NCBI RefSeq assembly: GCF_001713355.1
Contig: NZ_CP016448.1
Coordinates: 3,873,191 to 3,937,190 of the forward strand
Length of the DNA: 64,000 bases
Origin: Methyloversatilis sp. RAC08
Lineage (GTDB): Bacteria; Pseudomonadota; Gammaproteobacteria; Burkholderiales; Rhodocyclaceae
Reading direction: 5' to 3'
The translations under genes and the position numbers were made by a program. Shown piece after piece: positions 54,067 to 61,843 of this stretch. The stretch's first letter is position 1. Each line of letters starts with the position of its first letter. Under the pieces are notes generated by a model, which did not search any database, was not told the DNA's origin, and saw only the letters and a program-made list of their open reading frames with translations.

Positions 54067-54706
54067 GAAAAAAGTGTTGTTCTCGATATTGTGCATGGTG
54101 TTCGCTGCGCTGCCGTTGCAGGCGCAGACACTGCTGGTGGTCGGCGACAGTCTGTCAGCCGGCTACGGTCTGCGCCAGCATGAGGCCTGGCCGGTGCTGC
54201 TCGGGCAGAAACTGGCGCAGGCGGGTTACGCCCATTCGGTCGTGAACGCGAGCACCAGCGGCGACACCACGGCCAATGGCCTGTCGCGCATCGACGCAGC
54301 ACTCGCGGCGCACAAGCCGGCCATCGTCATTCTCGCGCTCGGTGCCAACGACGGCCTGCGCGGCCTGCCCGTCAAAAGCATGCGCGACAACATCGAATCC
54401 ATGACGCGCAAGGCGCAGGCGGCCGGCGCCAGGGTGCTGATTGCCGGCATGCAGCTGCCGCCGAACTACGGCCCCGACTACACGCAAAAGTTCTCCGATA
54501 GCTTCAGCGAAGTCGCGACGGCAACCCGTTCGGCGTTGCTGCCCTTCCTGCTCGATGGCTTCGCCACCGATCCGCGAAGCTTCCTGCCGGATGGCATTCA
54601 TCCGGTGGCCGGCGTGCAGTCGCGCATCGTCGACAACATCTGGACGCCGCTCAAGCCGCTGCTCGGCAAGGCGTCAGACAGCGCGTCGGCAGCGCGCCAG
54701 CGGTGA
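54065..54706 (+). CDS. tesA: Periplasmic SGNH/GDSL esterase (TesA, thioesterase I/arylesterase)
   Basis: 213 residues. Signal peptide MKKVLFSILCMVFAALPLQA, then VVGDSLSAGYG with nucleophile Ser29, the GANDGLRG oxyanion block and a DGIHP catalytic Asp-His pair. Hydrolyses acyl esters and thioesters in the periplasm. GGAG at 54046-54049 precedes the ATG; the ribosome site lies within the divergent ybbA gene. Confidence 0.95.
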   Translation: MKKVLFSILCMVFAALPLQAQTLLVVGDSLSAGYGLRQHEAWPVLLGQKLAQAGYAHSVVNASTSGDTTANGLSRIDAALAAHKPAIVILALGANDGLRGLPVKSMRDNIESMTRKAQAAGARVLIAGMQLPPNYGPDYTQKFSDSFSEVATATRSALLPFLLDGFATDPRSFLPDGIHPVAGVQSRIVDNIWTPLKPLLGKASDSASAARQR

Positions 54707-54854
54707 TGGCGGTCAGGTCTGCGGGTCGGAAAACAGACACCGCATCTATCCATGACGTAACGCGGCAACCGATAGCTCGAGCATCGTCCGGCACGCTACC
54801 ATCGCCGGCCTCAGTTCTCCCAGACAAGGCTGCCATGCACAGGAACACCCGGCA

Positions 54855-55973
54855 ATGAGCGAAGCGCCTCTTCCCCGGCGACCGGCGGGAATGGCGTCGA
54901 TCCGTCAGCTGCACGACTTCGACGCCATCATCGATACGCGTTCGCCAGCCGAATTTGCGCTCGACCATGTGCCCGGCGCAATCAATTGCCCGGCGCTCGA
55001 CGACGCGCAGCGCGGCGAAGTCGGTACGCTGTACAAACAGGTGTCGCCCTTCGTCGCCAAGCGACGCGGTGCGGCGCTGGTCGCCCTGAACATCGGCCGC
55101 CATCTGCTGGAAACCTTCCACGACAAGGGACCGGACTGGCGTCCGCTGATCTACTGCTGGCGGGGCGGCAAGCGCAGCGGCGCCTTCGTCACCGTGCTTC
55201 GCCAGATCGGCTGGGACGCACACCAGCTCGAAGGCGGCTACAAGCGCTACCGGCGCGATGTGCTCGACCGGCTCGCCGCTGCCCCCGCCCAGCTTGATTT
55301 CCGCGTGCTGAGCGGACCGACCGGCAGCGCCAAGAGCCGGGTGCTTGAAAGGCTGGCCGCGCGCGGCGAGCAGGTGCTCGATCTCGAGGCGCTGGCCGCA
55401 CACAAGGGATCGGTACTGGGCCGCCAGCCCGGTCAGCCGCAACCGCCGCAGCGCTGGTTCGAATCGCAGCTGCATGCGGCGCTGACGGCTTTCGATCCGG
55501 CACGCCCGGTGTTCACCGAAGCGGAAAGCCGGCGCATCGGCCTGGTTTCGCTGCCCAACGAGCTGATCGAGCGCATGCGGGCGGCGCCCTGCCTGCGCAT
55601 CGAAGCATCGGTTGCTGCCCGAACCGACTACCTGTTGCGCGACTACGACTACCTCACGAGCGATGCCGAGGCGCTGATTGCCGAGCTCGAACGACTGACC
55701 GATCTGCGCGGACACGAAACGATAGTCGCCTGGTCAGCGCTGGCGCGTGCCGGCGACTGGCGCACCCTGGTCGCGGCACTGCTGGAACAGCACTACGACC
55801 CACTGTACCGGCGCTCGCAACAGTACAACTTTGCGCGCCACCCGGGTGCGCCGGCCTTCGACGCTGACCGGCTCGACGCAGCAGGCATCGATGCGCTGGC
55901 GGCACAGATCATCCGGCACACCGTTCAGGGCAGTCTCGACGACGTGTCGGCGCGCACCGCGCAGATGCGCTGA
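54855..55973 (+). CDS. selU: tRNA 2-selenouridine synthase
   Basis: 372 residues (also named MnmH). N-terminal rhodanese domain (about 12-135) with active Cys101 in YCWRGGKRSG, then a P-loop domain starting at LSGPTGSAKSRV. It replaces sulfur by selenium, via geranylation, at wobble uridine of Lys, Glu and Gln tRNAs, using selenophosphate. selD is not in the window. The last 49 bp overlap the convergent methyltransferase gene. The 148 bp before it hold nothing clear. Confidence 0.95.
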   Translation: MSEAPLPRRPAGMASIRQLHDFDAIIDTRSPAEFALDHVPGAINCPALDDAQRGEVGTLYKQVSPFVAKRRGAALVALNIGRHLLETFHDKGPDWRPLIYCWRGGKRSGAFVTVLRQIGWDAHQLEGGYKRYRRDVLDRLAAAPAQLDFRVLSGPTGSAKSRVLERLAARGEQVLDLEALAAHKGSVLGRQPGQPQPPQRWFESQLHAALTAFDPARPVFTEAESRRIGLVSLPNELIERMRAAPCLRIEASVAARTDYLLRDYDYLTSDAEALIAELERLTDLRGHETIVAWSALARAGDWRTLVAALLEQHYDPLYRRSQQYNFARHPGAPAFDADRLDAAGIDALAAQIIRHTVQGSLDDVSARTAQMR

Positions 55974-56476
55974 ATCATCGCCGGCGCCGGCGCGGTCAGT
56001 TCGCCCTGTTCGAATGCCAGAACGCTTCCCCAGCTGCGCGCCCAGTCGAACAGTTCGTCCGGCCGCAGCAGGAAATCCGGGTTCGACGGCTTGCCGAAGC
56101 GCTCGTTGCCCAGCATGAAGGTTTCGTAGATCAGCACGCCGCCCGGTCGCAGCAGCGCGGCCAATTCAGCCAGCTTCGGCCGGAACAGATAGCGCGTGAC
56201 CACCACCGCATCGAAGCTGGCTGCCACCCAGGGCCACGGACCCTGTTCGAGGTCGGCGCACAGCGTGTGAACGCCTTGTACCTCGGCCAGTTCGGCCAGC
56301 GCCGCCGGATCACGATCGGCCGCCAGTACGCTGAATCCTTGGCCGGCCAGCCAACGGGCATGCCGCCCGGCGCCGCTGGCGAAATCGAGGATTTCCGCGC
56401 CGGGCGCACAGAGCGCTGTGAAACGGGTGACCCATTCCGATGGTGTCTGACCGGAAAAGTGGGGATGAGAGGGCAT
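55925..56476 (-). CDS. Class I SAM-dependent methyltransferase
   Basis: 183 residues from MPSHPHFSG, with AAAGG seven bases upstream. Motif I ILDFASGAGRHARWLAG, the acidic ligand LAADRDPAAL, motif II ADLEQGPWPW and VVTRYLFRP place it with TehB-like small methyltransferases. Substrate unknown. Convergent and overlapping with selU by 49 bp; divergent from the histidine kinase gene. The open frame extends to 56884 but the extra residues are not family-like. Confidence 0.87.
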   Translation of the reverse strand: MPSHPHFSGQTPSEWVTRFTALCAPGAEILDFASGAGRHARWLAGQGFSVLAADRDPAALAELAEVQGVHTLCADLEQGPWPWVAASFDAVVVTRYLFRPKLAELAALLRPGGVLIYETFMLGNERFGKPSNPDFLLRPDELFDWARSWGSVLAFEQGELTAPAPAMIQRICAVRADTSSRLP

Positions 56477-56546
56477 CGGCAGGCCTTTATTCGGGGATGT
56501 GAGCAGTCTGGGCGGCATTATCATCCTAGGCACTTCAAGGAAAACA

Positions 56547-58253
56547 ATGTTTCGCACTGCCGATATGCCGGCTTCCCCGATGACCGCCAGCGGTTTCTTT
56601 CTATGGCGGGCGCTGCCACTGGCCCTTCTGGCCGGCGTTGTTGCCGCCAGCGTGTCCGTGCCAATCGGCGTTGCCGTGTTCCTCATCGCCAGCGGCATCG
56701 GTGCGGCGGCAACACGACAGCTGACCGTTGCTGCCGAGCGCCTGGCGGCCCAGGACAGCGAAAACCTGCGCCAGCAGGATTTCGCCGATCTGGCGGCTGA
56801 CTGGCACTGGGAAACGGATTCAGGGATGAGGCTTCGCGTGTCGCAGACCCGGCCGGTGCTGGGCAATGCGCTGGACATCGTCACGGTGAATGGCCTTCAG
56901 TTCTGGAAGATCGACGCGCTGTCTCCGGTGCACGGTGACTGGGAAGAGTGCCATCGCATGATTCAGTCGCGCCAGCCTATGCAACTGCATCTTGTGCTGC
57001 GTCTGCCCGACGGAAGCGTGCGCCACATAGACCTGCACGGTCGGCCGGTGACCGATGCGAAAGGCGACTTCTGCGGCTACCGCGGCACCGGGCGCGACGA
57101 AAGTGCCTTCGTGCAGTCGACGCGCGCGCTGCGCGAGCTGGAAACGCGGCATCGCGAAATGGTGAATCACCTGCGCGAGGTCATTTTCCGCATCGATGCG
57201 CGGGGCCGCTTCACCTATCTGAACCGCGCCTGGGAAGATCTGACCGGTCAGCCGGTGTCGCAGGCCATCGGACAGCGGGTGCTGCGCTGGCTGTCGAAGG
57301 ATGAAGCGCGCTATCTGCTGGCCCGGCTGGAGCCGCTGCTCGACGGTCGCCGCGATTCGATGCAGGTAGAGGTGCGCACCCACACCGCCGGTCAGCCGGC
57401 GCGCTGGCTCGAAATCGCGATCAGTGCCCGCTTCGACGGCAGCGGCGGCCTGGAAAGCCTATCCGGCAGCATCGAGGACATCACGCAGCGCAAGCAGGCC
57501 GAATCGACGCTGTATGACATGAATTCCGAACTGGAACGGCGCGTGAAGCGACGCACCGCCGAACTGGAAGCGTCGAATCGCGAGCTGGAGGCCTTTTCCT
57601 ACTCGGTGTCGCATGACCTGCGCAATCCGCTGCGCGCGATCGACGGCTTTTCGCAGATCATCATCGAGGACTACGGCGATCAGCTCGACAAGATGGCGCA
57701 CAGCCATCTCGCACGCATCCGGGCCGCGTCGCAGAAGCTGTCGAGCCTGATCGACGACCTGATCGAACTGGGGCGCCTGACCCGGGCGCCGATCAGCCGG
57801 GTGGTGGTCGACCTGTCGGCGATCGCACGCACCATCGCGCGCGAGCTGCACGCGGAGGCGCCTGAACGCGAAGCCCGCGTGTCGATCGGCCTGCACCTGA
57901 TGGCGCGCGTCGACCCGATGCTGGCGCGCGTCTTGCTCGAACACCTGCTGCGCAATGCCTGGGCCTTCACTGCCGCCTGCGCACCGGCCGAGATCGAATT
58001 CGATGCCCGGTTGCGCAATCGAGAAGTCGTGTTCCACGTGCGCGACAACGGCGCCGGCTTCGACATGGCCCACGTGTCGCAGCTGTTCCGCCCGTTCAAC
58101 CGGCTGCACGATCAGGCCGACCCCAGCGGTACCGGTATCGGACTGGCGACCGTGCAGCGTATCGTGCACCGTCATGGCGGTCGAATTTGGGCCGAAGGCG
58201 CCCCCGGCAAAGGCGCGAGCTTCTACTTCACCTTGCCCGACCCGGCTGGCTGA
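56547..58253 (+). CDS. PAS-domain membrane sensor histidine kinase
   Basis: 568 residues from MFRTADMPA, AAGGAAAA before the ATG. Two TM helices (about 18-36 and 38-55), a PAS-like region (about 75-190), a second PAS domain (about 205-325, EVIFRIDARGRFTYLNRAWEDLTG), a coiled linker, HisKA with SVSHDLRNPL (His356) and HATPase_c (N box EHLLRNAW, DNGAGFD, GTGIGLA). The kinase half is phytochrome-like. No response regulator is adjacent, so it is an orphan; its signal is unknown. Confidence 0.93.
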   Translation: MFRTADMPASPMTASGFFLWRALPLALLAGVVAASVSVPIGVAVFLIASGIGAAATRQLTVAAERLAAQDSENLRQQDFADLAADWHWETDSGMRLRVSQTRPVLGNALDIVTVNGLQFWKIDALSPVHGDWEECHRMIQSRQPMQLHLVLRLPDGSVRHIDLHGRPVTDAKGDFCGYRGTGRDESAFVQSTRALRELETRHREMVNHLREVIFRIDARGRFTYLNRAWEDLTGQPVSQAIGQRVLRWLSKDEARYLLARLEPLLDGRRDSMQVEVRTHTAGQPARWLEIAISARFDGSGGLESLSGSIEDITQRKQAESTLYDMNSELERRVKRRTAELEASNRELEAFSYSVSHDLRNPLRAIDGFSQIIIEDYGDQLDKMAHSHLARIRAASQKLSSLIDDLIELGRLTRAPISRVVVDLSAIARTIARELHAEAPEREARVSIGLHLMARVDPMLARVLLEHLLRNAWAFTAACAPAEIEFDARLRNREVVFHVRDNGAGFDMAHVSQLFRPFNRLHDQADPSGTGIGLATVQRIVHRHGGRIWAEGAPGKGASFYFTLPDPAG

Positions 58254-58508
58254 GTTCGGTGTCAATGTGTTGATATTGCAGTTGCACATTTATTTAATTC
58301 GAGATTCAACTTTAGAAATCCTGCTCAAGCAATTAATTAAATGGATTTAATAACCGCTTGATAAAGATTGTGGATTTCCACAGGCGGAACTTGTGTTGCG
58401 ATGCAATATACTGAGGTCAAGGTGCCGGGCATCACCGCGTACGGCAGCAGCAAGGCTGGCAATCACCGCCGCCATCGCTGACGACATCGCAGCGCCAAGG
58501 GAGTCCCC
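58254..58508. promoter_or_regulatory. AT-rich intergenic region upstream of the PatZ-like gene
   Basis: 255 bp, with 58270-58370 strikingly AT-rich for this genome. A 14-bp palindrome tgtggatttccaca lies at 58369-58382, and TATACT at 58407-58412 is a possible -10 without a recognisable -35. A GGGAG ribosome site precedes the ATG at 58509. Probably a regulated promoter with bound proteins; I cannot name them. Confidence 0.45.
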
Positions 58509-61202
58509 ATGCAGTACGAGCACTATCTGAAGTCCATGTTCGAACCGCAGTCGGTCGCCATCGTAGGCGCCAGCGAGCGGCACGACTCGATCGGCGCGGT
58601 CCTGATCCGCAACATGCTCGACGCGCGCTACAGCGGCGCGCTGCATGCCATCAATCCCAAACACGATTCGGTTCAGGGTGTGCCTTGCGTGGCGCGCCTC
58701 GATGACCTGCGCAAACGGCCCGATCTGGCAGTGATCTGCACGCCGGCAGCCACGGTGCCGGGCTTGATCGATGAGTGCGGCCGGGCCGGCATCAAGTCGG
58801 CGGTCGTCATCAGCGCCGGCTTCGCCGAAAGCGGGCCGGCAGGTGCCGAACTGGAGCGGCGCACCCGCATCGCGGCCAAGCGCGGTGGCGTGCGCATCAT
58901 CGGCCCCAACTGCCTCGGCCTGATGCGACCGGCGATCGGCCTCAATGCCACCTTTGCGCACGCCGCAGGCATCGCAGGCAGCATCGGCCTCATTTCGCAG
59001 TCCGGCGCCATCTGCACGGCCCTGCTCGACTGGGCGCAGACGAATGGCGTCGGCTTTTCGACCGTGGTGTCGCTCGGTGCATCGATCGATGTCGATTTCG
59101 GCGAAATCCTCGACTACATGATTGCCGACCCGCGTACCGAAAGCATTTTCATGTACATCGAAGGCGTCCGCGATGCGCGTCGCTTCATGAGTGCGGTACG
59201 GGCCGCTGCGCGGGTCAAGCCGGTGCTGGCGATCAAGGTCGGGCGTCATCCGGCGGGCACGCGGGCGGTGGCGTCGCACACCGGTGCCATGGTGGGCTCG
59301 GACGATGTGTTCGACGCGGCGCTGTGCCGTGCCGGCGTCGTGCGCCTGGCGAATATGGGCCAGATGTTCTCGGCGGCCAATGCGCTGTTCACCGGCTTCA
59401 AGCCTTCGGGCAAGCGGCTCGCCGTAGTGACCAACGGCGGCGGACCGGGCGTCATGGCGGCCGATCGGGCAGCCGATCTGGGCATCGAGCTGGCTACGCT
59501 GTCGCCGGAAACGATGGCAGCGCTCAATGGCGCGCTGCCGCCAACCTGGTCGCATGCCAACCCGATCGACCTGATCGGCGATGCCGATGCCGAACGTTAC
59601 GGCGCCGCACTCAAGGCTGTGCTGGCGGATCCGGGTGTCGACGGCGTATTGACGCTGCTGACACCGCAGGCCATGACGCAGCCGACCGCCGTGGCAGAAA
59701 CCGTCATCGCCATCGCCGCCACGGCGCAGAAGCCGCTGATGACCTGCTGGATGGGGGGCGAACAGGTGCGCGCAGCCCGTGCGCTGTTCGAGGCAGCGCA
59801 CCTGCCGACGTTCCGCTCGCCCGAGCCGGCGGTCGAACTGTTCCACCATATTTCGTCCTACTACGAGAACCAGCAGCTGCTGCGCCACGCGCCCGCCTCG
59901 CTGGCGCAGGACCTCGATCCGCCGTCGGTCGAGTCGGCCCGTCTGGTGATCGAGACGGCCTTGTCGGAGCGGCGCACCGTGCTGACCGAAATGGAATCGA
60001 AGGCGCTGCTGGCGGCCTTCCGCATTCCGATCGCGCAGACCGTGGTGGCGCGCAGCGCGACCGAAGCCATGGTGTATGCCGAAGAAATGGGCCTGCCGGT
60101 TGCGATGAAGATCGATTCTCCCGACATCACGCACAAGAGCGACGTCGGCGGCGTGCGCCTGCATGTCGACAACCTGCGTGCGGTGCGTGACTGCTGGCAG
60201 GAGCTGATGGCAGAAGTCGGCCGGCGCCAGCCCGATGCGCGACTGACCGGCGTGTCGATCGAACCCATGGTGACCAAGCCCAATGCGCGCGAGCTGTTCG
60301 TTGGCGTACTGCACGACGATGTGTTCGGGCCGGTCATCAGCTTCGGCCACGGCGGCACCCGCATCGAGGTGCTGCGCGACCGCGCGGTCACGCTGCCGCC
60401 GATCAATGTCGAACTGGCGCGCGATGCGATACAGCGTACCCGGGTGTCGGCCATGCTGGGCGACTTCCGCGGCATGCCGGCGATCGACATGGATGCGCTC
60501 GAACGGGTGCTGATCCGCGTGTCCGAAATGGTATGCGAGCTGCCGTGGATCCGCGAAATGGACATCAATCCGTTGCTGGTCGACGAAAACGGCTGCGTGG
60601 CGGTGGATGCACGAATCATTCTCGCCGACGTGTTGCCGACTGCGACGCCCTACTCGCACATGGCGATCCATCCGTATCCGGCGCGGCTGGAGCACGTGGT
60701 GAATCTGCCCAATGGCGTGCGCACCATCATCCGCCCGATCCGCCCGGAGGATTCCGATCGCGAAGCAGACTTCGTGCGCGCCCTCTCGCCCGAAACACGC
60801 TATCTCAGATTCATGAGCACCATCAAGGAGCTGCCGGGTCCGCTGCTGGCCCGACTGACGCAGATTGACTACGACCGCGAAATGGCGCTGGTGGCGATTA
60901 CCGGTGATGGCGAAAGCGAAGAGCAGATTGGCGTCTGCCGCTACGTGGTCAATCCGGATGGCGAATCGTGCGAATTCGCCATTGTGATAGCAGATGCCTG
61001 GCAGCGTCAGGGCCTCGCCCGCACGATGATGAACCTGCTGATCGAAGCCGCGCGCGAACGCGGGCTCAAGGTGATGGAAGGCGTATTTCTGGCCAACAAC
61101 GAGCGCATGCTGCGCTTCGTGCAGAGTCTGGGTTTCCATATCAACCGCGACCCGGAAGACAGTTCGCTGTTCAACGGCGAACTGGAACTGCGTCCGTCGT
61201 GA
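58509..61202 (+). CDS. PatZ-like fusion: NDP-forming acyl-CoA synthetase and GNAT acetyltransferase
   Basis: 897 residues. CoA-binding domain (1-140, SVAIVGASERHDSIG), succinyl-CoA-ligase-like domains (about 145-460, GLISQSGAICTAL), ATP-grasp (about 480-700, MKIDSPDITHKSDVGGVRLHV) and GNAT domain (about 725-895, with acetyl-CoA loop AWQRQGLARTMM). E. coli PatZ/Pka and Salmonella Pat have the same layout and acetylate lysines of metabolic enzymes; the synthetase half is inactive there. Stop overlaps the tag start. The long AT-rich upstream region suggests regulation. Confidence 0.93.
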   Translation: MQYEHYLKSMFEPQSVAIVGASERHDSIGAVLIRNMLDARYSGALHAINPKHDSVQGVPCVARLDDLRKRPDLAVICTPAATVPGLIDECGRAGIKSAVVISAGFAESGPAGAELERRTRIAAKRGGVRIIGPNCLGLMRPAIGLNATFAHAAGIAGSIGLISQSGAICTALLDWAQTNGVGFSTVVSLGASIDVDFGEILDYMIADPRTESIFMYIEGVRDARRFMSAVRAAARVKPVLAIKVGRHPAGTRAVASHTGAMVGSDDVFDAALCRAGVVRLANMGQMFSAANALFTGFKPSGKRLAVVTNGGGPGVMAADRAADLGIELATLSPETMAALNGALPPTWSHANPIDLIGDADAERYGAALKAVLADPGVDGVLTLLTPQAMTQPTAVAETVIAIAATAQKPLMTCWMGGEQVRAARALFEAAHLPTFRSPEPAVELFHHISSYYENQQLLRHAPASLAQDLDPPSVESARLVIETALSERRTVLTEMESKALLAAFRIPIAQTVVARSATEAMVYAEEMGLPVAMKIDSPDITHKSDVGGVRLHVDNLRAVRDCWQELMAEVGRRQPDARLTGVSIEPMVTKPNARELFVGVLHDDVFGPVISFGHGGTRIEVLRDRAVTLPPINVELARDAIQRTRVSAMLGDFRGMPAIDMDALERVLIRVSEMVCELPWIREMDINPLLVDENGCVAVDARIILADVLPTATPYSHMAIHPYPARLEHVVNLPNGVRTIIRPIRPEDSDREADFVRALSPETRYLRFMSTIKELPGPLLARLTQIDYDREMALVAITGDGESEEQIGVCRYVVNPDGESCEFAIVIADAWQRQGLARTMMNLLIEAARERGLKVMEGVFLANNERMLRFVQSLGFHINRDPEDSSLFNGELELRPS

Positions 61203-61783
61203 GCGCACTGCCTGCCCGCTGCAGCTGGTGCGGACAGGACCCGCTGTACGTCGCCTATCACGACACTGAATGGGGCGTGCCGGTAAGCGATGAGGCAGCG
61301 CTGTTCGAACGGCTCATTCTCGAAGGTGCCCAGGCCGGTCTGGCCTGGATCACGATACTGCGCAAGCGCGAAGGCTACCGACGCGCCTTCGACGGCTTCG
61401 ACGCCGCACGCATCGCGCGCTACGGCGACGAAGATCGCGCGCGACTGATGGCCGACGTCGGCATCGTGCGCAACCGGCTGAAGATAGACGCCACCATCGG
61501 CAACGCGCGCGCGCTGCTCGCTTTGCACGAGCGGGGCGACACGCTCGCCGGACTGCTGTGGGATCTGGTCGACGGTCAGCCGCTGATCAATCACTGGCGC
61601 CGTCCGGCCGATTGTCCGGCGACGACCGAGCTGTCGGACCAACTGTCAAAGCAGCTTGCCCAGCGCGGGTTCCGCTTCGTCGGCAGCACCATCGTGTATG
61701 CCTGGATGCAGTCGGTGGGCGTCGTGAACGATCATATGGTCGACTGCTTCCGTCATCGCGAACTGGTGCGCCCGCTGGCCTGA
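61199..61783 (+). CDS. tag: DNA-3-methyladenine glycosylase I
   Basis: 194 residues excising 3-methyladenine from DNA. Zinc ligands are CSWCG and YHDTEWG at the N-terminus, HMVDCFRH at the C-terminus; LILEGAQAGLAWITIL and INHWRRPADCPATT are typical. The GTG start shares GTGA with the stop of the acetyltransferase gene, so translation is coupled. Confidence 0.95.
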   Translation: MSALPARCSWCGQDPLYVAYHDTEWGVPVSDEAALFERLILEGAQAGLAWITILRKREGYRRAFDGFDAARIARYGDEDRARLMADVGIVRNRLKIDATIGNARALLALHERGDTLAGLLWDLVDGQPLINHWRRPADCPATTELSDQLSKQLAQRGFRFVGSTIVYAWMQSVGVVNDHMVDCFRHRELVRPLA

Positions 61784-61843
61784 AGCGCACGAACCGCGCT
61801 GCTGACGGATAGTCTGTGCACCGTCTGCCTGCCATCTGCCCTC

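Noticed and set aside
58358..58373. FNR/CRP-type or DnaA-box site near TTGATAAAGATTGTGG
   Set aside because: Only one FNR half matches and the DnaA-like 9-mers score 7 of 9; the palindrome itself is kept as a separate observation.
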